A model generated the notes under the pieces. It was given only the letters and a program-made list of their open reading frames with translations. It was not told the DNA's origin and did not search any database. From contig OZ038423.1 of the NCBI GenBank assembly GCA_964036155.1, forward strand, positions 21,591,249-21,655,248: a stretch of 64,000 bases of DNA. Reading direction: 5' to 3'. The position numbers and the translations under genes are program-made. This document shows, in pieces, positions 13,101-28,100 of this stretch (its first letter is position 1; each line of letters opens with the position of its first letter). Source of the stretch: Diploscapter coronatus (lineage: Eukaryota; Nematoda; Chromadorea; Rhabditida; Rhabditidae).

Positions 13101-16100
13101 TGCCAATTTCCGCTCGTTTTTTCTCAGAACACTTCTGAAGATCATCGTTCCATAAATCTGTCGGTTTTTTGCCATTTCGCCTGTTTATTTTCACTCAATC
13201 TGTCCTTTTCCCTTATCTGCTTTCCTCCTTTCACACTTTCCATGCCCCATTCCCATTTCAAAAAAGGCAGTTTACTTATCTCCTGATCTTCGCATTCTTC
13301 ATTCTGCATTCTATCTGCTTTTCTCTACTTTATCCATCCGATTCAAATCTCCCCTGTGAATAGTATTTTTCAAGTTACAGTTGTTTACAGTCATGTAAAC
13401 ATTTTGCGTAACAATTCTCACAAATTCTATGCAAGAATGACGATTTTAACTATAGTTTTCTAGGGATACAAAATCATCAGAAAAACATGTAGTTTGCTAT
13501 TTGTCTCATTCGCATCAAACCCCAACCCAAGGCCATTTGTAACATGAAGTCCAGCTAATTTGGTAAGAACTATCTTTGAAAACCCCAAAAAGCGACTGGC
13601 ATTCTCATAGTATCCATCGAATACTAAGATCTTATGATTTTTTCTTCTTTTCTGATGTATGATTTTAAAATTGAGACTTTTAGTAAAGATATGAGAAAAC
13701 AAGAAAAAGATTTTTGAGTAGTAAGAAGGATAGATCGACCAAAATAGGATTTTTTTACTTGTCAGAAAGACCTGAATTTTCTGATAGCACATCAAAATAA
13801 ATCTCTCAAGTAATCCATAGATGATATACAACCATAATTGGATCAATCGTCTTTTATCCGCTAAATCTGTTTGTTTCAGCTTTCACTAATTTCCCTCGCT
13901 GTCCCACACCTTGCCTCCTTGCCTCAATTCTTGCAATTTTTCCTCGCCTATCACTGCATTCGATCGGTGCGCGTCGCTCGTTTTCACTGGTTCGCGATTT
14001 TTCAAATTCCCTTTCCTCGGGTGGGGCCCGGGCCTGCGGCGGGTCGAGGGTCGATTCTAGTCGTTTTCCCCAATTCCTCGATTCCCCTCTGGTCGGTGTC
14101 CTTTCACTAACTTTCGTTTGTCACATTTACGCTTAAGAAAGTTCTGACCGTTCAGAAACCCGAAAATCGCCTTTTTGCCAAATTCCATTGTATTTTTCAA
14201 GCAATTTTGCATAAAAAATAGACCAACGTAACAAGCGCATTTTGCGTTCTAATCAGCATAAAACCAGACATTTTTTACGATTGTTCAGATGAACTGTAGA
14301 AACTCTCGATTCCGTGACCGTTTTGCGGTTATTAATCGAGTGAAGTCGGGTCATTCACCGCTTGTGGAGGTCATTATTTCTGAACGAAGCCGGGGAAATT
14401 ATGCATCGCGTTTATGAAACGATCACTATTACTGGCTCGTTCAACCTCTGATTTATGACTTTTCTATTTCATTGAAAAGATCGACATAATTTTAGGCTAT
14501 TACCTAATTTCTAGGGACTTGTCATATCATGAAATAGCCAATTTCAGGAATCAAATTGTCATTTTTCTCCTAAACTCAAGCTCTTCTTCGTGACCTTTCC
14601 TCTGTAATACGTTGCGTCTCATTTTGCAATCTCGAAACCAGTTTTTCATCCAATTTCTTTCATTTTCCCGCCTGCTCTTCGCTCACTTGACTCGTACACT
14701 TTACTCGAATTTTTTGACTCATTCAAACTAATTCCGAAACGTAATCGCGTCTGATAAAATCGCCCACATTTTCAATGATTTACAAGATATTTCTCAGTTC
14801 TTACGTCATAGTATTTACGACTCCTTCCAATTCGCCCAAATCCTATGAAACTTTAGAATAAAATAAGACTTATTTTAAGTCTCATTTCTTATTTTAATTT
14901 GATCGAATTTCGCGAATAAAATTCACTATACAAATTTTATTCCAAGTCATCCTCGTTTATTTTGTCAAATGGGATTCAATTTTCAAAAATCCTATTTAGA
15001 TTCCAAAACTTAGTGCATTGCGGTCATCCGATGACCAGCATTGCATTGCAATGGAGCACTCTGCTCATTTTCTGCTCGCTTTGGCCCGTTTCTCTACAAT
15101 GGATTCGAAGCAGACCTGCTTACCATAGTTTGTTTAAATAGGTGCCAAATAGTAAAGAAGCTAAATTCTAGATAGCCACTTCCTAAAGCGAAGATCGCCC
15201 TCCGCATTCTTCCTAGCTCGATTACAGAAGCATTACGAATATGAAGAGGGAGACGAGGAAGGAGGATTCGATAGTTTTGATGGTAAACATAGCATTTTTG
15301 ATGTTTTGAAATTCATATCTTAGATGATGGTACACGAAAGCGCGATGATGTTTTGTCGGATGAAAAGTGTCTACAGAAATGCAATAATCGACTGAACGTT
15401 GGTATGGAAAAAAACACTCAAATAAAAAATTGAATGCGCAAAATTTCAATGAAATTTTATCAGCGAAAACTTCAGCCCGATGTTTTGAGAAATATAAATG
15501 AGTCGTTTTTAATTCAAATGAGTAAAAATGCCAACTTTTCTTCAACAAAAACATTGCTATTTGGGGTAGCAATTACTGACTTATCAAAATGTTTAGCCTG
15601 AACTAAATTGAAAATTTCGTTCTGATTTACCTGGTTTATGCTTCTGAAAGGTTCCACAAAATTTTTTCACAACTCAAAATCTCACCAATATTAAATTTTA
15701 ATAAGTACTTGAGTTTTAAAGGAATGGACATGGTTAACGCTCACATGGCATTTGGGAGTATCGACGTGCCTTCAGTAATGGATTCTCGTGATTTACGACT
15801 GTTTTGCCTATTAGATCGACAGCACAGTCAGTGCATCGACGAGTGCGGATATTCAGTGCAGTTCAATTTGAGAGAATACGTCTGCAGGCGGAGATATAAT
15901 GAGGCAGCAGTATGATTGAAGATTTCAAAATGATGGATGAATTTAGATGGATTCCCATTTGAAATGTTATTCTCGGGCAGCACCGTATTTGCTGAGACAT
16001 TGCAGACCGAGGTGTGGAGGGTATAAACCTTTGGAGCATACAATTACGGGATATGCGAAGAGGTAAATCTCATATGTCCTGATCTAAGATTTCCATGCGA

Positions 16101-19100
16101 AGAAATTAGACATTTTTATCAACGCTATGACATCGAATTTAGAGAACTAAGCGTTTTAGATGCCGCCAACTTCTATGCGATCACGCTTGCACCGGATTCA
16201 TTTTGAAACGAGTCTGCCCCTATGGAGAAGGAGAAAGAGCAGCGAGATTTCTACTTGATTTTACGAAACTACAGGCATGTTTTCCTTTAAAAAAATATGA
16301 AAAGAAAGTTTTAGGTTGATTATTGGCTGAGCGAGTTGCCAAGTTCAACAAGACGAAGTCGATCTGTTGTGAATACTTGTCAAAGGCTAAAATGCGACAA
16401 TTTCCAGCTGCAAAACTGCAGGAGAAAACGAAGGAGAGCTTATGGAAATAGTTGAAAGTTTGATTTTACGAGTTTTATGAGACCTAGATTACCATATTGC
16501 TCGAAGACGGATATGTGAATTTCAATTTTAGATTCTATTAGAACTAGATTGAAACTATCAAAATTTAGACTCATCCCATTTGCTACCTTTCAAATTTCTC
16601 TCGGTAAAATGCATACCACTTTCTCACTTCTATTGGGTTACAATACGGGTACTTAGATTTTCGAATTCTAGATTCTCTGCACTGACTTACAATGCTGATT
16701 TGCACAAATGATTAATAATTTCTAATAAAAATAATAAATTCTTGAAAGACACACCTGCAATGGACTATAAGAGGGGCATCGATCATATTCTTCTCCATGT
16801 ACTGACGGACTCTACGTCGCAATTCGATGAAGGCTGTCACGTAGGGGAAAGAATCCAGCTCCCATTCTGGAAAGAGAATGTAATGAAATTATTTTTTTTT
16901 TTTAAATTAAAACAAAATAATGGAAGAGTAATATTTTCGCTCCATATATATTTTTAATATATAAAATAAATCAATAGCCCTACCAGTAAAGTGAAAATGT
17001 TTGATTGTCCTAGTTTCCTTGCCGGATGCTGTGGTCCGTGTCAATTTGAAGGTGCGAATCACCTACAAAATACAAATCAGCAATTTCGAATTTGGGCAAT
17101 AATGACTCACAAAATGAGCATAAGTTTTGGTGTCAATCGTTTCGACTTCGATGTCGCGAAACTGAAACCGCGTGATCGGCCAGTACTGGAGACACATTAC
17201 CTGAAAATTCAATGATTCTTAGAAAAAGGTGAAAATTAACTGTACTTTGTCACCTTTATACAAGAAAAGCTTACAGCGGCGCACAAAAGTTTGGAACAAT
17301 TGATGATTTTTGAAATTTTTCATATCTAGATTATTACTGAAACGGTTTTCATGAAATTTTGTAGACTAAAGGCGACACCGAATAATAATCGTCAAAGTTC
17401 CATGCCGGTTGATATACGGAAAATTCGGAAATCAGTTATTTCAATTATCATGCACTGTTCCAAACCGTTGTTCCCCATTATAGGTCAAAGTTGTAAATTA
17501 GCCTACCCGCATAAAATCGAAGACTTTTGTGAGCATGACGATGCAGTTCGAACCGAGCTCCCAAACCATCCTCCAGAACTCCGAGTTCATCGGTTTCGTC
17601 CGAACTGATTGCGTAACGACATAAGCCTTTTCTCGGAGCCAGCTCTGGAAATAATACATTTGCGGGGATGGCTTTAGTATTTGAAAAACTTAACAAATAT
17701 AATATGTCGACATTCAATCCAAGTATAAAAAGTGCCAAATTGGATGCCAATTAATCGTGCGTTATAGCGGTTTTTTTTTTTTGCAAATTTTTACATTTTA
17801 CGATATCACTTATCTTTGCCATGGAGTCTTATAATTCCCTCTAATTCGTGATTTCTTCAAATATGATTACACGATTCGCATGCAGCTCTATCTTTCTGTC
17901 TCTTTTCTATGAGTAAGATGATCCTATCCGTCTTCGTTGAATTTCCCCTTTCTCTTATCCTTTCATCTTTATCACTCTTTCTTTCCCTAACTCAAGCTTT
18001 TTTGTGTGCGTTTTTTCATGTCAGTTGTGCCTTCTTCAAGTGCGAATTGAGTGAAATGAGGCAAAGAAAGGAGATAAAATAAGATAGAGAGTGATAAGCA
18101 TTGACTAGAGATGATAAGAAGTGAAGATAGGGGGAGAGTGATAATATGATTAGAGATAAAAGAGAGTATGATTGTCCTTTCCTTGAATGATTTTGAGCCA
18201 ATCACTCTAAGCCAGAGACAGACAGGCAGAGACCTGCAAAATCATCGACTGACATCATGGACGAGAGAATCGAGCCGCAGCGACGAAAATTCAGAACAGA
18301 AAACTGCGCGGATTGATTGAACGAGTGATAAATATTTTGAACATTTTCATTGAGAAGATAAGAAAATAACAAAATAGACTTTTCAAAAACAAAATGACGA
18401 GGAAAGATACAGGATTATATATATTTTTTTTCAAACAAAGCTTTGACACTTTAGCAACCTTTCTCGTTTATCACTTTCAAGCTAAATTTATTGCAATTGA
18501 TTTCCGACCATCGCTCTTATCAAAACACTGCTAAATCTATCTGCAGTCTGTGTTCTCACAATCAATTGACCCTTCCCCTTCCCTCCCCTCCTCATGCTCG
18601 CAAATATCCAATCACAATCCATCGCGTGCATCTCACGAAATAATTGATATGAGAGCCTATTCTCCAGCTCTCCATCGGTGCAAAAACGTGCATTTATCAA
18701 TGACATTTCTTAATTTCCACCTTCTGGCTTATCTTTATTCGCCTACATCCCCTGTCCCCTCGGTCTACTTTGCTTTTTTCCTCCGTCTCTTCTCCAGATG
18801 TGTCCCCTATTTCTATGATCCACCTCATCCCTCATAAATTATACTAGTCAGTTTTCTAAACTCACCTTTCAACGGATTAGAGAATTTTCGAGCCTCTCAC
18901 TCAAAAACTCGCCATTTCACTCATTATGATACAGAGTAACGTCAAAACGCAGAAATTCAATAGCAAAACAGCGCGCCCTAGAGCGCTTTAAATTTTAAAA
19001 GTAATAAAATTTAAAAGTAGAAAGTAGAAGATACGCTCAGAAGCACTAGAAAGGTTTAGAATTTGAACTTGAAGAGAACGAAATAGAAATTTCAAATAAT

Positions 19101-22100
19101 CTTGAAAAGTGAAGTAAAATCCGACTCACATTAACATAGCTGGCATTGATGTAGTGCGAATTATCGTCGTTATCGATTCGAGGCAAAATCACACGATTGT
19201 AATCATAGGGGAGCGTATCCTGAATAGTAGAATCCAGTCTTTGTAGAATTTTAGACACTCCTTTTAAGTTATATTTTGCATGTGCAAGTGTGTGATGTCT
19301 GCTGAGTTATAATTTTGAACTGATGAATTAAAGTGATTTTTAGGTTTAAAAGTGGAAATATTGCTCCGAAGTATGGAATTGTGAACGATTTGTGAGATTA
19401 GAATGATGATTTGATGGGCAAGTGAATTCTGTGCGAATGTTGAAAAAATTTCTATGAAAATGACTCTGCCTCATATTTGTCGCGCTAAAATATGGAATCA
19501 TTTAGACTATTTCACATGATAAAAGGCAATAAATTAAAAATACCGGATAGGCATTGCGTTCCATCATTGTCGTCGCCACATCGCACTTGCATTTGTTGTG
19601 GTCTATAGACCGATTTATCATCTGAAACAAAACCACTCATAACATTGAAGATGTATCAAATCATAAGAGCATTTTGATAGTTCGTATTATTTGCAAAAGT
19701 AGAAGAATATTAACCCCAAAATTATTTTGCACTGTTTAAAATTTCCAGATAACTGCTCTTATTATCATGCTAAGAATCAACTGGTAGCGTGAAATATGTA
19801 TCTATTGAAAATAAAATAACGAAGTATGGAAAAATTACTTACGAGAAATTCTCCTTTGAATAGGATCCTCTTCTTGCGTCTTTCCTGAACATAGGCAACG
19901 AATTTGTTGGCATCGATTGGAGCTGAAGGCACAGCCAACATTGCCTTCTCTTCTTGTACTGAAATTGATAAAATTGGAATTCGTTTCTGAAGATTCTAAA
20001 CTTTACTTTCAGGCAAATAAGACACTGAAAATTTGACAATAAACTTAGGGCGCGTACAGAGTCGGCTCGTGCTCATATGAGCCGAAAAAATAACACGCGA
20101 AAATGAGAGACGAAAAGAGGCATGTCTTTTCGTCTCTCAATTTCACATACTATTTTTTCCTGCTCATTTGAGCCGAGCCGACTCTGTACGCGCCCTTACC
20201 ATTTTGATAACCCAAACTAAAGAATTTTTACTATCAAATCGCTATTTTACGCTCAACCATATGCAATACAAAGGTTATTCTCAAATGAACCAGAACTCAC
20301 AAATTCGGCAACAAAAGAGCGTCATTTCGCCGTGCGACAAGCCAGATTCTACTGGTCATGTCTTTCTTTTTTCTCTTCGATTTATTATAATGCATTTCCA
20401 TCCTTCCACTACGGCCTTTTCCATTGCCTTTCCTCACTTTCATAAGCATTTCTTGGCTTCGTAAAATAAACCAATCTCGCCACGCCGCACGTGTTGGGAT
20501 TATTCTTTAGCCAACCAACGATTTTTCATCTTGGATGAAATTTTATTTTTAGGGATTGCTGGTTTGTCGGTTTTATGTAGAAGAAAAAACGTGATGCCAG
20601 TCGGTAACGAGACCAAATTGAGCTTGGAAAGCTGAAAACTGATCAACATCGAATTTATCATTTCACTAATCCTTGCATATTGGTTATCTTCTGTCAATTG
20701 ATTATCCAGAATTTTGCTCTTTCGCGTGATTTTTGCCGCTTTCTACGGTTTCTCGTCCGTGCAGTTTCTTCGAAAAGCAATGGTGAGTCGAAATGAAAAT
20801 GAGACGAAATGTCGTGAGATTCTGTGAGTTTGCGGTGAGTGAAGAGTAGGTGAAGTCAGAGAAGAAGCGAAAAGAGTGAAAGGAAGGGAAGGCAGAGGAC
20901 AATTGGCATGTCGTAGGCAGATGAAGAAGAGAAGAAAAGCTGAGGCTAAATGTAAAGATGTACCGCAGACAAACTCAGACTAAATTGATTGATCCAATAA
21001 TATCAGGATTTCTAATAATTGGACTGCATATAAGAATTGGGCCGCTTATTATGTGTAGAACTTCCAATCTCTGCCCCTTGCGAGAATGCATTTTTGGCAG
21101 AAACGTGAGTTTTAAACCAAAAGTTTGGGAAGGAAGTACGCTTCAAATCCAAAATGTCACGAAAGACAGTCTAGATTGACGATAAACCTGATAAAATGGC
21201 TTTTTGCCAAAAAGTTAGGCCAAAATATTCAGACACGAAAAAGTGCAAGCGTTATTTCGTTTTCAAAACTTGTTCATTGTGAGCCACGCATTTTTGCGGT
21301 CTTTCGATCAGAAGATTTTTAATTTTCCTTCACAAAAGTTTTATTAGCATTTCTGATCACCTATTTGTGCAAAAATCTATCCCTAAATACGATTTGGTAC
21401 ATCTACTCGGGGAGTCTAATTGTATGGCTTCTTGAATGTTCAGACTATTCGTCAAATACCGCCGATTTAGAAAGTTCATTCATTTTGAAGACAAGATAGT
21501 TTTGATACAGGAAAAAATTATCACTTCCATCTCCAATGTGGAATAATTGATATGATGAATTTTTGTAGTGCAATCACCGACATTCCTAATCACCATCGCT
21601 TAGTGTGAAATTATGAGCACATCAATCTTCTGATCTGACCGAGCCTCGCATCGATCGAATTTGCAAGATTTTACGACCAGCGGCAAGCAAGAGATACAAA
21701 TGAACCCGTGCCAAGCGTGAGTTGAGTGAGTTGGGGAGAAGTGGAGATAACAAATAACTCCTACGTCACGGCAGTTTTGATGGATCGAAGTGTAAACCAG
21801 AACGATGAAAAATGGAGCACAACACGAATGGAAGGCATTGATTTTCGCCGCAAAACCCACGAATCTCGCATTGAACTTTGTCCGCTCAGTTCTAAGCCTC
21901 TAGTCATCTATTCAATATGTTCGCTTATATCCAGCCATTAAAATGAAATGAGCCCATCGAAAACATTCAATCATGTGAACGCGCGTCAAAAAAACGCCAC
22001 GCAAAATCGATCGATCAGGAGGATTTGGGTGCAGGGAACAATTGCTCAGATTCAATTATAATTGAAAGCACCAGAAATGCATTAATGATGAGGAGCTTCA

Positions 22101-25100
22101 ATTTCATCTCAAATACCGTGAAATTTGTAAGGTTTAGAAGTGAGTTACACAAGGTCAACTTTGAAGTAAACTAAAAAGAAGAAGGTAGCCTCAGTCTCCG
22201 AGTTTTCTTTTTCACACTCAGCACTACTATCACAAAACTGATTACCTATTTGCATTTGTTTTTGAAAATGTGAAGGCGAAATCGCCTGCCACGTCTTCTG
22301 AACGCGTCGTCTCCGTCGACTCTTCCTGCCTGTAGTTGGGGAGCCTTGCAGATTGCCTGTCGACTGGCTGGCTCGTTCCGGATGAATGTACTGCGATCCG
22401 GATGGGGATGGTGACCCTCTCAACACATCCATCACGAGGCTCAGCTCGGAAATGCTCCGCTTCCGCAGCTGATCCCACAAGCCTCCGCCATGTCGTCGGG
22501 GAGGTGCGGGCGATTCAGGCACCTGCAGCAGGTCCATCTGCTGCTGTTGCGTCATGACTGGGAACGTGAGGATGTAGACGCTGCCCTTTAGGATGCCGCC
22601 ATCGTGTGGGAATCAATTTGTGGCCGCGCTAAAGGTGACAGGATGGGCGCGGCAATGGGAATATTGGATGAAGATCAGCTTGATCGAGTCGATAGAGAGA
22701 GGATGAATAATACGGAGAACCCTAGACGGCAATAGATGATTGGCTGAATTGGGTGAGGAGACGCGGCACGAAACTAGTAGAATCAATCGATGGATATGAA
22801 GGGATACACAGCCTCGGGATAAATAACAGCAGGAGAGCAGGAGGGAAAGAGCTGCAGCAGAAAGAGGCAGAGGGAGAAGCCTGACAGAGGGAAGGAAAGA
22901 GAAGGCCAGATCCAGAGATAAAGGAAAATCACACCTGGGCAGAGCAGGAGGACGAAGGGAGTGGGAACAAACGACTGGGACTCGACGACTGAACTGGGAA
23001 CTGGACAAGAGATCTATCGATGAAACGCATCATTCTATCTATCAAAGCTCATTCGGACAGTGTGGCAGAGAAAATATAGCATTGCAAATTTGTAGGCATG
23101 GAACAAAGCTACTTGTCATCATAAAAAATCTAGTAAACAAGCATCTGATTATAAGTTCAACGATATTTTTTAGAACACGAAAATTCAAAACGAACATTCT
23201 AGTCTGGTCTTCCGACTAATCGGAATCCATCTCCTCAGAACAGCTCGCAAATTCGACCACCGTCCAGTCTTCTTGCGGATCTCCGACGAGTGACTCATTC
23301 AACACGAGAAATTGATCACGTAGCGAGGCATTTAGCCTTTCACGGATAGAATTTCAATATAGGTTCTCAAATAATTCATAGTAAAGAGCAAATAAAGGGA
23401 TAATGACCGTCGTTGAATGCCGATTTAGGTTGAAATTCGAAATATCAGAAATTTCGGGAGTAATAAAAACTGGCGAACTTGACTTCGACGGAGTCAAAAA
23501 TGCCAAGTTTGAAAAAGTTGTCGCGAGAAAGACAAAGAAGAATCCTTTGAAAGAAACGATGAATGAGCGCCTACATGCATAATGCACATCCGTGACTCTC
23601 TGACAACCAACCGAATATCGTCACTAATTCTTCTCTTTTCCATGTATTATTTTTAGGTATAATTTATTCGCTTGAACGATGATTTTTAGAAATCCAAAAT
23701 TCTGCAGAAGTTATTTACTTTTTTCCAAAACGATAAATATGCCATTCATTTTTGCCAAAACAATCAAATTATCTCATATTACGATCAAATTCACTGCTCA
23801 ATCCCTCAAAAATGCATTAAAAAACTCTCAATTTTACCAAAGTGACCCAGGGCTTAATATTTCGATGGACTATTTTAGAATCGCATAATTTATCTCGAAA
23901 TGCAGAGTTGTGGTTGGGCTGGACAAATATCTGCCTTCATCAAACATGCATGTCCCCATATGCATGACTCAACCGACAATTTTTGAATTCAAATTGGAAA
24001 TTCAATCATTCCAGATTTTTTATTATGGAAAATAAATTTATGTTTATCATTTTTCGCTGTTTTTCGTGTGTTTCTGTTTGACTAGTCAAATAAGTTCTTT
24101 TATTTAAGAAAAAAAAGTAATATGAAAGAAAAAAGATAAGACTTTTAATTCTAGAAAAGCTTTCCCAAAAATGAGAATAAAAAGTAATGTTTCATCTGCG
24201 TTCCTCTTCTCTTCTTCATCTGACAGTTACAAGATGTCACGACGACTTTTTCTGTATGCACCTTCGACGAGGAAGGCCTTTGCATTCAGCACTCAGACAT
24301 CATGCATCATCTTTGTCTCCTTTAGCCCTTATCTCTATCCTATCTTATCCTCTTTTATCTCAACCCCAACCTCACTCCGACTGCTGTGCCACATGCGATT
24401 CTGTACTCGTGTGCCTGCTCAGTCCTATCGAATTACCTAACCGATAAAGCCGAAAACATAATGAATGAGCCAAGGGAAATCGAGGGTAAAAGGCATTCTT
24501 CCTAATATCTCCACGCAGATATCCAATACACCTCCTAAGTCGACACAGAGCAAAAGACGAGAATATCAACTGTCGGTAAACATGACCGGAAACGTTGAGA
24601 ATGCGCTATATCTTATTGAAACATTGGGAATGAATCAGGGTCATTGAAACTATCTGATAACATCATGGCATTGTGATATTCTATATGAAATTAATAGATT
24701 TGAGATGAAGTCATCAAATTTCCATTTTACAAATATCATGAAAAAATGCCACGACGTTTCAGAGGCATCAAAGATTGGTTTGAAAAGGTAAAAAATAAAA
24801 AAAGTCGCAGCCGCGATAGCAGCATAAGTTCAATAGAAAGAAAGCACTTTATTCGGACCTACCACAAAATGCCGCGGTAACATTTTGATAAATCAAAGTC
24901 TTTTTTCCAGATTATTATTATTTTGCCAGTTCATTATTGTGTTAAAGAGCAATAAATTGAGACAGAATGATAAGCCGGAAAATTTTATCCACGGAAATCA
25001 TTGTGTTATCTGTAACCGAATGATCGATATTTCAATGATTCAAGGAATAATTTCGACGACTAGGTAAATTATGCGATGCACATACTTTACATTATAAAAT

Positions 25101-28100
25101 TTCAGTATTTGTCTCAATTTATCGCTCCTTAATAATCCAATATCCGATCAAACTGATCCTACTTTTTATTGAACAAAAATCTTCGAAGAAAAATTTAGAT
25201 CTGTTCGTATTGTGTGCATCTTTGTGTATTTCTGCGTGTTTGCTTTGATGTCTGGCTAAATTCTATTTGATCCACTTATTGAATTGTTTGATTGAGGGAA
25301 GCTGATCAATATACTTAAACTCGAGATCTACTATTTTGAGATTTCTGACCAGTTTCAAGTACGAAAAGTAGAGTAATTCAAATCAATGAAGAGACAAAAT
25401 TGAATATTGCTCGCCAATGAAAATTATTCACTTTACTGATTTATATTAAATCAGACTAGACTACAAATGGGCTAAATTTGTTCGTTCAAGATGTAGTACT
25501 TCTCTTTCTGTCTGGCAGCTGACTGCGCGTTGTGCGTACGCAAATAGCAAATAAGAGGCGAGTTCAGATAGCGTCAATTGCATCGTGAACAGATGAAGAG
25601 CCGTAAAGTGCAGAGCACAAGGTTTCAAACGACATGAAAATCGCAAAAAAGTGTCAATAGTAGAAAAAGTTGATAAATAGTTTGAAAGAAAACTCACATC
25701 CAATAATGTAGTCACTGACACTCTTTCGCATGTTGCCCTTGAACAGCAAAGGCTTCGCTGTGAGCACTGCGTGGAGTCCCAGAGTGGTCGATGAAGTCCT
25801 GATTGAGCTGGTTGTCCTCACGCTAGCAGGTCGAGCCAATGGTGATAGCGTTGCATCGGACAGGGCTCCATACGGGTCTTTCTTCGGACTGACCGTGGCA
25901 CTTCGCTTCTCACGTATTTGCTTCGGCAAGTAACTCCTTGCTTGTGTCTCCGTGAGGATGATCTCCGCAGCACGTCCTCTCTTCTTGGGTCTGACAGCGA
26001 TGAGCGAGGGAGCGACCATGCTCGGAATGCTCGTGCAGGCTGCACTCGAAGAGCACGGCTGTGAGTTATGCCGTTCCAGCCGCTCCATTCGATGCGCCCG
26101 CGATTGAGCGAATTACTGAATTTGCAAATCTACTTGAAAAAAACGCAGCAAGAAGAATACGCGACACGTTATCAAAGATCTTTTCGAATTTCAAACCATA
26201 TTCTACAAGGAAAATTCCCATATAGAAGCTCACAGACTTCGATGAAACTCTCCAAATAGGGATTTTCGATGTTACTGATCACTATTATCACGTCAAAATC
26301 CATAAAATAGGAGCGTTGAGCCTGAAAATCGGAGAAGGTCCTATTTTTCCTTTACTTGTGAAATTGCTAAATTTGCATACATGTTTGACAAGCGAATTTG
26401 CTCATTACTTGCACAAGATACGAGTAAAAATTGTCAAAATTAACTAATTCCAGGTTCCTATTTTACGGATTTTGACTACACCATCGTAGTCCCCTTCATT
26501 GAAAACCCCCATTCTGAGAGTTTCATTAAGATCTGCGAGTTCCTATGTAGGAACTTCCCATTTTAGTTATTTAGCAAAAAGATGAAAATGACATTCCCGA
26601 AAAAAAAACTAACAAAATTTGCTGATGCATGACAAATATTTTTCTGATAACGTGTGGAAGAAAATTTGCATTCTGGAGGAAGACGAAGCCGCAAAGGCTG
26701 TGGAAATCGGAAGAAATAGGGGGAAATTGAATTGGGAGGTTGTTGCGCGAAGCCGGAGACGGAAAAGGCAAAAACGCATGCAAATCGACAAATCAAAACG
26801 GCAATTCGATTAGTGAACAGAGGACAAAACAAACACGAAAAGAAGGGATTCGATCGAAGTCGAAGAGAAGGGATAAAGGAGAAGATATAAGCAGATATAC
26901 AGAGGATACAGACAGAGATACAGGACATGAGCATGTCGAGAGGAGGGGAGGAACAAGGTGATGTAAGAATATCTGGACGAAGCAGAAAGGTCAAAGAGGA
27001 GAGGTTTTCAAAGATTGAAGAAATTGATAACGGAATTGTACAAACCCCGAAAAGTGGTTGAGAGTGAAACTACGGAAAATTGTGGTTGATAAGAAAGAAA
27101 TGCTAAAAATTTAGTTTTTTTCTCAACGATAAGAGTAACAGAATTTTCGCACTAACCTAGACATGATATGAATTTTCACTAACGGTTTAAAAATGAATAA
27201 TTGTTGAAAGTGAAACAAGAAACACTCAGAATAGTGAAGCAATTATATCAATGATATGAGCGAAACGTCGATAATCGAGCTGAGTAAACAGTGCATCTCC
27301 TCGCTGTTAACACATCGGAAAGATGGTCTTGGCATTCGAGACAAATCGAAAACGATAAGGATTTCAGGCTATTCGAGAGCAATATATAGATCAACAGAGT
27401 TAGTTAAGCAATCCACAAAATAGTTTAAATCAGAGAGGTGCATGCTAATTTATGTAATGAAAATAGACGTCTATAGAAAACTGATGCAAATTAAGTTTGC
27501 GACAATGATAATTTGGCGATTCAAATACATTAACGCGCACTTCTGATCAGAAGAAAATTAAAAAAAAAAAAAAAAAACATTTCGAAGTCAATGCAACGAT
27601 AGACTTGAAGATTTTAGAGAAAATGGAGGAAGCTACAAAAATGAATAATTGTTGTGGCGATTCTGACGCAAAATGCTAGCAAGAGGAATGCATAAAATGC
27701 ATGCGTTTGGCTGTATGAGCGAGCCGCTCTTTTTCGCCCGGGGGATTACTAGAGTTTTCATTGTAAAGATGCACCAAGAAAAGCCCGAAAAAGGCACCCG
27801 AAACGCGAAGAAAAGGAGATGGCAAAAGTCCAGCCAAGCCCGCTGGAAGACAGCAGCCGAGAGCAGAGAGACAGACCGACGAAATTAGGCAAAAGCGGAA
27901 ATGCGATTCCGAGGCCGCGAGGCACAAGGGCTATTGGACCTCGCTTATAATTAGCTTACAACTCCCAAAATTGGGTTCGAACGATTAGGCAAAACGGACA
28001 ATTCGGTGCGTTTGAAAAATGAGAACAACAACAATTTCTGGCTCAGGAGGGTATTCTCGAGAGTGAAAGTGAATAAATTACGAAACACACCCTGGAATGA

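Noticed and set aside
17275..17480. Possible MITE with GTTTGGAACA near 17290 and TGTTCCAAAC near 17457
   Set aside because: Only about 10 bp pair and no target duplication is visible.
25818..26114. Second long open frame through the alternative first exon
   Set aside because: It ends at a stop inside the exon and does not reach the donor at 25697, whereas the MERLERH frame does and joins in phase.
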